Shown one piece after another: positions 1 through 10,301 of a DNA stretch of 64,000 nt (positions are counted from its first letter, which is position 1; the number at the start of each line of letters is the position of its first letter). The translations under genes were made by a program, and so were the position numbers. The DNA is from Epichloe hybrida (taxonomy: Eukaryota > Ascomycota > Sordariomycetes > Hypocreales > Clavicipitaceae). The DNA is taken from NCBI GenBank assembly GCA_019022495.1, contig JAFEKR010000023.1, positions 930,001-994,000 on the forward strand, in the 5' to 3' direction. A model generated the notes under the pieces. The model worked only from the letters and a program-made list of their open reading frames with translations. It was not told the origin of the DNA and did no database searches.

Positions 1-337
1 CTCTGTGGAGCTTATTTCATCAGGAGCCCGAATGCCGGGAGACGCGCACTGTCCTCCATAGTGTCCAGGTCGTGGCCAAGCACAGTGCCAATGAGGCCCC
101 AAAATTCATTGTGCCGTCTCGGAACAACTTGTGACATAGATGTGGTAATATGTTGCACTCCACTCCGTAAAACAACACCCCGCCATTCCCGCGTTTTACA
201 AGCTTCACCGTTAGGCGCTTCGTCAAATTCACGCATTCTTCTTGGTTAGTCTTCGAAATCATTAGAGCACTATAGCACCGAAACGAAATCCCCAACTTCT
301 GCTCGCATCCCGCCACAACAAAACATATCTGTCCGTC
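1..337. other. Upstream region of the phosphoglycerate mutase gene
   Basis: This is the left edge of the window, running up to the start codon of the mutase. Short open frames occur on both strands (for example a minus-strand frame ending near position 12), but none has an ATG-led coding structure or a family signature that I recognise. It probably holds the mutase promoter and 5' leader. Confidence 0.5.
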
Positions 338-2292
338 ATGTCGAAGACGGAGCAAAAAGCTTGCCTCAGTACGTCGTCCTCTTCCGATCCCATCAGACTG
401 CCCCACCATCGAGCTTCTTCTGCTCCAGGTTCTCCCGCTCGCGACGGTGGAACAAGCGAGCCATCGGCAGAGTCAAGTTCGCTTGCCAAAAAGAAATATA
501 CACGCCTTGACTATGTGCTCTTTGTTTGCCACGTCCTGGTGTATTTGGAGCTTGGATGGCTAATTCTTCTGCTCCTGCGCACCTTCAGTCGTCATTGATG
601 GGTGGGGGATTCCCTCGGAAAATTCTCCCAAGGATGGCGATGCCATTACCAACGCCAACACGCCTGTGATGGACGAGCTGTCCAAGAATGCCGACGGCTT
701 CACTGAGCTGGAAGCTTCTTCTTTGGCAGTTGGTCTGCCCGAGGGTCTGATGGGCAACTCGGAAGTCGGTCATCTGAACATTGGCGCTGGCCGCGTCGTC
801 TGGCAGGATGTCGTCCGCATCGATCAGACCATCAAGAAGGGCGAGTTCAGCAGCAACGAAACTATCAAGAAGACGTTCAAGAGCGCCGCTGCTGGCAACG
901 GCCGCTTGCACTTGTGTGGTCTCGTTTCTCACGGTGGTGTTGTAAGTCTCCAATGCCGATACGCCACCAACGTCCCGAATGGCCAACTGACGGGACATTT
1001 CTCTTGCAGCACTCCAAGCAGGAACACCTCTACGCTCTTCTCCGCGCTGCCAAGGAGTACAAGGTTCCCAAGGTCTTCATTCACTTCTTTGGCGACGGCC
1101 GTGACACCGACCCCAAATCCGGCGCCGGCTACATGCAGGAGCTTGTTGACTATCTCAAGGAGGTAGGCGTTGGACAGATTGCTACCGTGGTCGGTCGCTA
1201 CTTTGCCATGGACCGTGATAAGCGATGGGAGCGTGTCGAGATTGCCCTCAAGGGCATGTGCCATGGAGAGGGCGAGGCCAGCGAAGACCCTGTCGCCACT
1301 GTCAGGGCTCTGTATGAGCGCGGCGGAGATAATGATCGCGACGAGTTTCTGAAGCCCATTATTGTCGGCGGTGATGAAGGCAGAATCAAGGGTAAATATT
1401 TTATGCAGTTGACGGAACTTTGTCCCGGTGTTGCACTGGATGTGCTAATTAATGCTTTGTTCCAGATGATGATACTGTCTTCTTCTTCAACTACCGCTCC
1501 GACCGGGCACGGCAGATCACCCAGCTGCTCGGTGATGTCGATCGATCCGTCCTGCCCGATTTCAAGTACCCCAAGATCAACAAACTCGTCACCATGACCA
1601 CCTACAAGACCGACTTCCCCTTTGAGGTTGCCTTTGAGCCTCAGCGCATGGGCAACGTCTTGGCCGAATGGCTGGGCAAGCAAAACGTTGAACAAGTACA
1701 CATTGCCGAGACTGAGAAGTACGCTCACGTAACCTTCTTCTTCAATGGCGGTGTCGAGAGGGTGTTTCCTCTGGAGACTCGCGACCAAGATCAGGATCTT
1801 GTTCCTTCCAACAAGTCAGTAGCTACCTATGACAAGGCGCCTGAGATGTCTGCGGACGGCGTCGCAGACCAGGTCTGCAAGCGCTTGGCTGAGCAGAAAT
1901 TCCCCTTTGTCATGAACAACTTTGCTCCTCCGGACATGGTTGGTCACACTGGTGTGTATGAGGCCGCCATCATCGGCTGCGAGGCTACCGACAAGGCCAT
2001 TGGCAAGATTCTGGAAAGCTGCAAGAAAGAGGGTTACATCCTCTTCATCACGGCAGACCACGGCAACGCCGAGGAGATGAAGTTTGAAGATGGCAAGCCC
2101 AAGACCAGCCACACCACCAACAAGGTACCTTTGATCATGGCCAATGCTCCCGAGGGATGGAGCCTCAAGAAGGCAGATGGTGTTTTGGGAGATGTTGCGC
2201 CCACCATCCTTGCTGCCATGGGTCTGCCACAACCAGATGAGATGACTGGAAAGTCTCTGCTTGACAAGGATCTTAAGAGAACTGCCGAGTAA
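338..2292 (+). CDS. gpmI: 2,3-bisphosphoglycerate-independent phosphoglycerate mutase
   Basis: The enzyme interconverts 3-phosphoglycerate and 2-phosphoglycerate in cytosolic glycolysis and gluconeogenesis. The CDS is join(338..368, 589..941, 1010..1391, 1466..2292), which gives 530 aa, the usual size for iPGM. The start at 338 gives MSKTEQKACL, and splicing across a 220-nt first intron restores the metal-binding motif IVIDGWG (about residues 11-17). The nucleophile Ser68 sits in GNSEVGHLN. The C-terminal metal site appears as TADHGNAEEM. It belongs to the alkaline phosphatase superfamily and is unrelated to the cofactor-dependent mutase. All three introns have GT...AG ends and the joins keep frame. 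Identification is certain. The only soft point is the first exon, which rests on 31 nt of coding sequence. Confidence 0.95.
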
Positions 2293-4081
2293 AGCTTGAT
2301 GGTATTGGAATAGATCGGAATTGGAAGTTATGGGGGAATATGAGGGTTCAACAAAAAAGGGGCTGGTGGTTTGTGTGCGGGCGTTGTAGCAGTGGGAGCG
2401 AGGAGTGCACGAATTAGCGAGACATGAGAAACGAAAATTCGTCTAGATTAGATGATGAACAAGAGAATGGGCATGAATGGGCGCGGCGCCTGGCTGATGG
2501 ACAGAACAAGAGCAAAGTACAGAAAAGGACGATATAGAGGACCATTATAAAATCTTGATGGCTGAGTAAAGGCACAATTACCGAGCGAGTTATCTTGGTG
2601 CACCCATCCATCTTCCGACAATGTTCAACAATGTGTCGGAACATACAGGAGATTACAGCCGCAGTCCTGAGCGGCGTAGATTCAGCTCGGTCCGGGGTAG
2701 CCGCCTTTCTGTGCAGGATGTCTGCTATCGCGGCGCCAGAGAGACGGCATTGGACGCGTGGGTAGTCCGTGGAGCAGAACAAGATGTTGGCAATTGGCTT
2801 GGGGAGACGCGGGAGACGCGAGGTGCCAGAATTTAATGAGGAGACCGAACCCCCTTCGTGTGATTGAGGCGTGTTTTTATTTTCGCCGGGGCGTTCGAGC
2901 CCGTTGGCGGCGAATCTGGTTGGGGGGGGTTTATCACGGGAATCTCTAGAGGGCAAATTGATGTGCTTGCTGGGCGGGGAATAGTTGCGTGATGGAGGAG
3001 AGAAAGGCATCTGGGGCGTCTTTATATACATGGGGATATAACAAACCCCTATTATTATCATCATCCCTATAAACACCCCTATGTGGCTTTTCCTCGCTCC
3101 ATACGATGGCATCTTTAAAAAAACCAGTAGACCTCTTGTTCATCGGCGACAATCAATCCGGCTTGTCGGCCTGAGTTGTCGACCAGCTAGAATTATCTCG
3201 CAGTGTTGTCGAGGCTGTGATCCCTGGAGTCCGGGCTTCAGTTGCTTGACCATCTCTTTGTATCATTTCACAAAGGAGAGTTGGAGGTTTTGGGTTGTGA
3301 ATGGTTTGGGGAAGTGCCGCAGGGTAAGTAAGTAAGTAAGTCCGTAAGTGAACCAAGTGTATTTCGGACATTTGCCGATGAAACAAAACGGTGAATACGG
3401 GTCGGCCGTGCTAGCTTCATCCTACTTGGACAAATACATGCGACCAATGCAAAGCAGTCCTCCGTACCGTACCGTACCTACATGTTGCTCAGACAAGCTG
3501 CATTCAATTTGATTGCAAGAACTGACCAAGATTAAAACAAAGGGGTCGTCTGTCTGGTAGTTCTTTCATGCCGAACTCGCGGTTGGCCTGTACGGATACG
3601 GGAAAATTATACGGAGTACAGGACCAGGGGAATTGAAAGGTACATAATATCGCGAGGGGCATCGAATAAAGAGCAGGGCATCGTGGATCGCCACGACGTT
3701 CATGTACATAGGGACCCTTTCCTGACAAATCGTGGGCTTTGCCTTACGTCATAGGTGGTGTCTGCAAGGGTCCCTCATCAGGACGTGCGGACCCGCCTCC
3801 GACTGTCGAGCCACTCAGAACAGCTGAAAAAAAAAAAACACAACCCAAGGTACGTACTCAGGACCCTTGGAATTATCCTGTGTAGATTCATTCAGTTCCA
3901 GATTCGCAGCATGGTTTCGATGCATTCTCAAGGGGGTGCACCGGAAAGGGGTCCATGGCGTCCACACCACACAGTCAGCTTGTCAGCATTGGCGATGTGC
4001 AGGTGATGAAAGGTGGTGAAACACGACGGTACCGTTGTAGAAGGAGGCACGGGGGTGCTGGGTCCAGATGCGAGGGGTCTA

Positions 4082-4093
4082 GATCGATCGATG
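4082..4093. promoter_or_regulatory. Candidate distal GATC/CGAT cluster upstream of frq
   Basis: The sequence GATCGATCGATG lies about 2.27 kb upstream of the frq ATG. White-collar complex sites in Neurospora frq are imperfect repeats built from GATC and CGAT. The match here is to that core only, and the position is plausible for a distal element such as the clock box. Assigning it this function is inference. Confidence 0.3.
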
Positions 4094-5998
4094 TTTACGG
4101 CGTGCTGGCTGGCTGCTGGCGGGCTGCTGGCGGGCTGCCGCCTGCACGCACGCATGCATGCACGCGTGGTAGTGGTAGCAGAGGTGTGAGCTCCGACGCC
4201 CCTCTGCTCACCACCTGAGCCGAGCAATCCCATCCTTCTGCCGCTTCGGTGACTTCGGAGGGTTGCTGGGCGGAAAACAGGCCACGCGCGCGTGCACAGG
4301 GCAATTTAGTTTGTCCACCAAACTGAGAACTGACGAGAACCAGTCGACTAGTGCCGATGACAGCGCAAACGCCAGATTCGCGGACGCTACTTCGTAATAC
4401 ATACGGGCGGACTGGAAGGAGCCACCGGGGTTACCTACCCTGCTGTTTTGGTCCTCGCCTGTTCTCCCATGGGCCGTGACTGGCTTCCAGTAATATGTGG
4501 TGACTCAATCCTATGTTTGCTTGCTAGTGTGCACGAGCCAGACACAGGGAATTGCTATGCGTACGGAGTACAGCCATGCAAATGGGGTTCTCGTACATAT
4601 GATGTGATCAATAACGCATCAGGAAGAAGGGTGCCAGCTTGATCTACAGATAGAACACAGTTTCGAAAATTTCAACCGGGGCTCTTGGAAAGGTCCATCT
4701 CGATATGTAATTTGGAGGGAATCCGGCTGGGACTCTTTAATCGACTTGATTTGATTTGTCCATGTCCATCCAGGCGGGGGCGTATTTGGATTTATACTAA
4801 TTTGGTGCGGACTGTTCGAGGTTCTTGATGGATAGAATTGGGGGATTTGTCACCAATGACAGACAGAACAAGCATCTTGATCCGCATACCTCTCTAACGT
4901 CACACCCTAGGTGTGTCCGTTTCTACCAGACCCTGAGTTGTTGTGGGTCCCGATCTCTTCTGATCCCTCTAACACCATGTAGGTCGTGGAAATCGAAGCA
5001 ATGGGCGTCGAATCTGGGGGCCCTCGCGGCCCGCAGGCTTCTTCCACCCCCATTAATCAATGTCTGTCAGCGTGGCCAACGGCCCTCGTCGCCGCCAGCG
5101 ACGGGCCTGGCAATGCCCTCTCGCATCTATTCCTCGAGCTTTTCCGCCACGGTCGATATCCCCATTTTATGAGTGAACCGTCCTTCAACCTCAAGTTTGC
5201 ATTATCCACAAGCGCATGCACCTTGCCACATGCACCTTCCCACATGCACTTGACGACCTCCAAGCGGCCTATTCGCAACTCACGATTTCATACAAATGAC
5301 CATCGCAAACACTCCTCGTATCAACTTCCTTGCTTGATTTAGGTCGCAGCCAAGTCAATTGCGGCGAGGCCAAACTTGCTACGTTGCAAGCCAGTCCTCT
5401 GGATCTCCGGACAACTTGATTCGAGGTGCCGATATTCTTCTGCCTCTTCAGTTTCCAAGTTTGCGTCCGCCCGAACCAGGATTCTGTTTGTTTCGAGATT
5501 TTGAAAAATTATTTATCCTGACCTCTACGACCGAACATACGTCAAAGCCTCCGCCACAAAACTTCGAATTGACGAGGATCCTGGTGATTTTGTTCAGGTG
5601 AGCCCACAATCGCCCTCACGAATGGTATACCGCGAACAAGACGTGAATATGAATGCCCAACAAGCGCCTCATATCCGCATCTCATGGTTGCAACCATTAG
5701 AGCATCTAAATTCACGCCTGTATACGGACTGCCATGCTGACCCTTTTTGCAACACAGAGAGTTTCCTTGGATCCAGCCGCTACATCCACTTTCGAGTGAG
5801 GTGCCCGATCAATTTGCCCGAGGGTTTGATTAAGAAACTCGGATACCCTGAATCTGCAAGAAAAAAGTACTGGTGCCTTTCCGGGTTTCATCAGGCCAGC
5901 TTCTTTGACTTCAGGCGCCCATAAGAGACAGGTATGTGAGCTATCGGACGGCCCAGTTGATTATTATGACACAATGCGTGCCATCAAATGACGGCGCT

Positions 5999-6014
5999 CG
6001 ATCGATCGATCATC
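5999..6014. promoter_or_regulatory. Candidate proximal GATC/CGAT cluster upstream of frq
   Basis: CGATCGATCGATCATC lies about 360 nt before the frq ATG, preceded by GCGCT. The local context GCTCGATC resembles the repeated core of Neurospora light-response elements bound by the white-collar complex. With the similar run at 4082 this gives a distal plus proximal pair, which is the arrangement known in Neurospora. Function is inferred, not shown. Confidence 0.35.
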
Positions 6015-6296
6015 TCCAGCGGTGCTATTCTGCCAGTACGCCGCCCAATTGTGGTGGACGCTAGCAGTGCTGCGGCCCCTCACCTGAAAGCTGGGCTCGC
6101 TTCACCCCAACGGCCTCGATACCCGTACTAACACTGTCCTTCATGCACGTAGGCAGCACACCTTTCTAGTCATCATATACCGTACATACGTCACAGCTCC
6201 CAAGGGTCTGCCTATTACACGGTCTCTACGAGCTCTCTCAGGGTCTGTTGCCCAGGCCACATTTCCCGGGACAGATCAAGCTGGATCTCAAGCGTC

Positions 6297-6332
6297 ATGT
6301 CCGGCGCCATTCTTCTTACACAGCTACAATAA
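6297..6332 (+). other. Upstream ORF of 11 codons in the frq leader
   Basis: ATG at 6297 opens a frame that ends in TAA at 6332, 29 nt before the frq start. Neurospora frq carries several upstream ORFs that affect how much of each FRQ form is made. The presence of this short frame is seen directly, but its translation is inferred. Confidence 0.5.
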
Positions 6333-6350
6333 ACTACCGTCCGAATTCTT

Positions 6351-6410
6351 ATGAGTCGACAATGGCGTTACACGCCCAGAAATCACAGGGCACAGAACCA
6401 CCGCGTCTGA
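6351..6410 (+). other. Upstream ORF overlapping the frq start codon
   Basis: ATG at 6351 opens a 19-codon frame that ends in TGA at 6408-6410, out of frame with frq and running across the frq ATG at 6362. Ribosomes using it could not simply reinitiate at 6362, so it would lower use of the first FRQ start and favour a later start such as Met100. The regulatory role is inference. Confidence 0.5.
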
Positions 6411-9403
6411 GTGCAACCGGACAACCTCTTCCTCGTCGAAGCTCACCAGAGAAATCCGTAACTTTGAATCACCACAGACTTGCCCGAGATGCCTCTCTCA
6501 GAGCCAGTCCTGGTTCAACACCAACAAACAAAACTAACACTACGAACTCGACACGTCGGAACTCATCCGGTGAGAGTCACGGAACAGGTCAAAGTGATCC
6601 AATCAAATGGTTCGATCAGTCCAATGAGAATCCGACAGCAACGTTCGATCATACCACCATGGATGGTAAGTTCAAGTTATCAAGCAATTGACACGACCAA
6701 CATCTAACATGGCTGACACAAAAAAATATAGCCGACCCTCCCTTTTTTCAAAAAGAATCCGATTCATCGAATGAAGACAGACCTTTCACGTATCAAAAAA
6801 ATCCACAACCCCAACCGCGTCTTGCTACAGGCCATAGTAGCAGTGCCGATGACTATCGAAGTGTGATTGACGACCTTACCGTTGAAATACAAAACCTCAG
6901 AGAAGAGTTGAGGAAGCACAAACAGCGGGGACCTGAAATGTTAAGGAAGGAACAATTGTTTGAAATCAAATACCACGGTCTCCCAAAACGCAAAAGAAGG
7001 GAACTGGAAACAACACTTCGCGACTTTGCCGCGAGCGTGGAAGACTCACCTGGTGTATCGGCCCCTCGGCAGAAGAAGTCCCTGCGACAGTCCAACCGCG
7101 ATCACATGTATTCCGGCTCTGCTGCTGCGTCAAAGCACGCCTCCTCGTCGTCTGGTTCCAATACCAGACCAATCGATTCTGCATATGCGTCCATGTCCAG
7201 CGGTGCTAACTCATCCGGTGTATCACTGGGTCGTCCTGCGGCTAACACCAGAGCAAAAAACGCCCAGAAAGTGGAAAACTATCTGCGCGATATTCCAGAG
7301 GGACTGTACCCGCGACATATGATTTTAACAGACCGCGAGAAGAAGAAGCTTGTAGTTCGGCGCCTGGAACAGCTTTTCACAGGCAAATTCGGCGGTAGAC
7401 ATGCACGCCAAGAGAGACAAGACTTGAACGTTCCTGGGCTGTTGGCGCCGGGTGTTGATCCCGAAATGCAGCCCACGTTTCTCAAGGAACAACAACAGAG
7501 TACAGGTCCCTCTGGACTCGAACTGTCCCGTGAAGCCAAAATATTATGCCAGCCTCAGAAGTCTGGGACAATTGAGAAGAAAAAACCCTCAAGGGACAAT
7601 GTCTCTACATCAAATTCCAATGGCGACCAGACAGAGTCAAGCGGAAACGGCAATAGTAGTCGTTCTGGACCCAACACATCGCCAACGCAGCCACCAGCTT
7701 CGGATCAAAGACCAACGAGAGTCAAGGATTTGGACCCCGACCGTGCACAAGTTCCCTCGGAAAATATGGAATACATTCGACATCTGGGTCTTGTACCCCC
7801 AGAACTACTGACTAGTACCCACAACGACGTCCAGCCAGACGCTGATGGCTGGGTTTACTTGAACCTTCTGTGCAGCCTGGCCCAGTTGCACATTGTCAAC
7901 GTTACGCCGAGCTTCGTGCGAAGTGCAGTGAGCGATATCAGCACCAAGTTCCAGCTTTCCCCCGACGGCCGCAAGATTCGTTGGCGCGGCGGAAGCGAGG
8001 GCACCCGATTCTCAAGCGATAGCTCTAACGACAGCAGCCAGACGACAACCCCTGATCTCGGGGATGTTGATCGAGCAAACACGGGCGGGGGTTCGTGTAA
8101 AAGGCAAAAAACAAGCAACTCCTCCGGGTTTGAAATGCGCTCCGGGCGAAGTTCCAAGAGCCGCTCGAAATTTGGACCCCGGGTTTCCATGTCCTCTGAT
8201 AGTTTTCACTACAAACCCTTGTTCGCCCACACCAGTTCTTCCAATGCTGAAACGTCTATGGATGACATTTTGTCTTCATTTGGCCCCCTTGAGGATAGTA
8301 ATATTGACGAATCAAGGGAAGGGTTGAGCGGCTCTGGAATGTCTTATCGCCGAAAGCGGCGTCACGACGGCGGCACCGTCATTTTTTATAACGATCCAAC
8401 ATTCTGCATTGACTTGTCGGGTGATCCTGGCGACGCATCCCCCACATCATACTTGTTGTCTTGTGAACAGGATCGCCAGGAGCAAAGTTGGACACTGGAC
8501 CGTCCCATGGTTCATCGCTCTGCGTCCGGATCTTCCCTGAATTTTCGACCCTTGAGTGAATGGAAACACAATGACGAGTCCGACTTGAAGATGGACGTGG
8601 ATAACTTGGAAGATGTTCCTGAATTGGCAACCGATTCAGATTCGGAATGTGGCACCCCTGATTCCGAGTTTCCGTGGTCGACCGGTCAGCAGTACATCGA
8701 GGTCCTTCCCCTGGAGCCTTGCGGTCTGGGAGGTGTCATGCCTGACGATCATTTTATGGTCGTCGTCACCACCAAGAGACCCAAGGATGAGTCGCCTTCA
8801 AAACAGCGATCGACCACACATAGGAATTCGGAAGAAGCCAGTGAACTTATTATTGGCAGATTGGCAAGCATGTCAACGTCGTCCCCCGTACCGACACCTT
8901 CTACTCAGCAAACTGCCCCTGTTGAGATCGACTACGTGTCCGGCAGAATTAAGCGACTTGCGCCTGTGTCTCTGCCCCCGCCAGTCATTTTCCTTCCGCC
9001 TTTCAGCAGCGACTCCTCGAGCGTAAATGATGACTCTGGATCAGATGAGCAGGAAGATGGCGATGTCGAGTCATCAATAGAGCTGATGAGTCGCCAAGCA
9101 AATCCTCACCAGTCAGATGGCTATCCAGATGGCGTGGACTTGAGCAGCGGGGACGAAGACGGCGAGGACCCCGACGAGGACTCCGAGGGTCTGAAAATGT
9201 ATGACCGTATGGACACAGATGTCAATGTGGGCTTAAAGAATGACGGCAAACGGGAATACATCAGCAGTGCTGAAGCTGTGCCCGGAAGCTTACGAAGAGG
9301 CAAGAGTGCAAGTGCCGATCCCATGTCCCGGACCGGGGCTAGTTCAGCAGCGGCAGCAGGGGAAGTTCGAAGCAGGAACGGCAGCAGTGACGAAGAAAGT
9401 TGA
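6362..9403 (+). CDS. frq: Circadian clock protein FREQUENCY (FRQ)
   Basis: FRQ is the negative element of the fungal circadian oscillator. With FRH and casein kinase 1 it inhibits the white-collar complex, and its phosphorylation sets period. The CDS is join(6362..6665, 6732..9403), giving 991 aa, close to the 989 aa of Neurospora FRQ. Landmarks: the N-terminal SPEKSVTL region; KWFDQSN; a coiled coil about residues 141-171 ([15 protein letters not shown]); the first CK1-binding segment about 300-323 ([15 protein letters not shown]); the second about 479-495 ([12 protein letters not shown]) followed by RKIRWRGG near 514; basic clusters near 557 and 640; the FRH-binding region about 754-787 ([14 protein letters not shown]); an acidic PEST-like stretch; and the conserved C-terminal block [14 protein letters not shown] near 920. 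Codon 100 is an in-frame ATG in strong context, five nt before the splice donor. Confidence 0.97.
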
Positions 9404-10301
9404 GCATACAAACAAGGGACACGATCGTACCACCGTAGTACGAAATTCACGAAACACGCATTTACTCGATTTATTGTTTTTTTTTTGGGCCTACATCGGT
9501 GTCGCCTCAGGAGCACTTTTAAGCTCTTGATTTCTTTTGGGTTTCAGAAATTTGGAATAGTACATATACCCCTCGTTTTTGGACATATGAAGCGTTTTCT
9601 CTCATTCCGGGCATGGTTTTAGGACAGTTTTCACGGGGCAATATTGCCAGCAATGGGCGAAACAGCCAAAGTGGTTTATGTTTACTTCTATTTTGAAGCA
9701 TATTGTACGGTGTTCAGGCAATTTCATGCAATACTTTGACAGCGTTGGAGCGATGGAAGTGAGAAAGAGAGAATTTGCCCGAAAAGGATGGTGCACGAGA
9801 TTTGTCGATAGCGGTTGACACGATGGTTTCTGTATGCGTAAGAACTCGCTAGGCTGGCTAGAACTCATCCATGAGTCCATGATAGATGAGGAAGCATTTT
9901 CAAGCGACCTCGGATAGTGACATGACTGTCCTCCAAAATCGGCCAATGAAATGCACGAGACAAGGAGGCAGGCAGAACTCAGCCAACCTTGGCACAGGCA
10001 TCGGCGCGAGGTGGGGCCGCTGATTCCGCGTCTCCCCAGCCCGATTCACTTCACTTGTTCTGCCTCTCACGGGTTGTTTGTTTCACGACTCAGGAAAAAT
10101 CCACTGCCCTTGCCTATGTAAACAAAACATCGGGCGCATCAACTGCGGCAGCGCACAATATTTTTTGTCTTGGAACAGTTCAAAAACGAACTCTCTGTCC
10201 CCCCACTATTCCGCCCAGCACGGTTGTCTCAATCACGATTCACGTACTTTCAGACCAAGTCCCAAGTTTCATTGTCTTGCTTTCTCCAAGCTCGGTCCAC
10301 C
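9404..10301. other. Intergenic region between frq and the prenylcysteine oxidase gene
   Basis: About 0.9 kb containing the frq 3' UTR and the promoter of the next gene. There is an eleven-T run near 9475 and no recognisable gene. In Neurospora an antisense transcript (qrf) starts downstream of frq. Sequence alone cannot show whether one exists here. Confidence 0.5.

Larger units (their letters stand above)
2293..6361. other. Long non-coding interval, mutase 3' end and frq upstream region
   Basis: About 4 kb with no supportable protein gene. It holds the mutase 3' UTR and, by inference, the frq promoter and a long 5' leader. Visible items are a GTAA/AGTA run near 3325-3345, a CCGTA run near 3465-3480, two copies of TACGGAGTA (3610 and 4562), a GC-rich repeat near 4100-4150, GATCGATCGAT clusters at 4082 and 5999, and short open frames such as 5598-5924 with no family match. 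In Neurospora the frq leader is long, spliced and rich in upstream ORFs. I cannot place the transcription start here. Confidence 0.6.

Noticed and set aside
12..409. Minus-strand open frames at the left edge
   Set aside because: No recognisable family, and they overlap the mutase first exon and promoter.
2414..3112. Minus-strand open frame of about 230 codons downstream of the mutase
   Set aside because: Composition looks like random translation of UTR sequence, with no domain or conserved motif.
5598..5924. Open frame of about 108 codons upstream of frq
   Set aside because: No family match and it lies in the presumed frq leader. An upstream ORF or leader exon is possible but unsupported.
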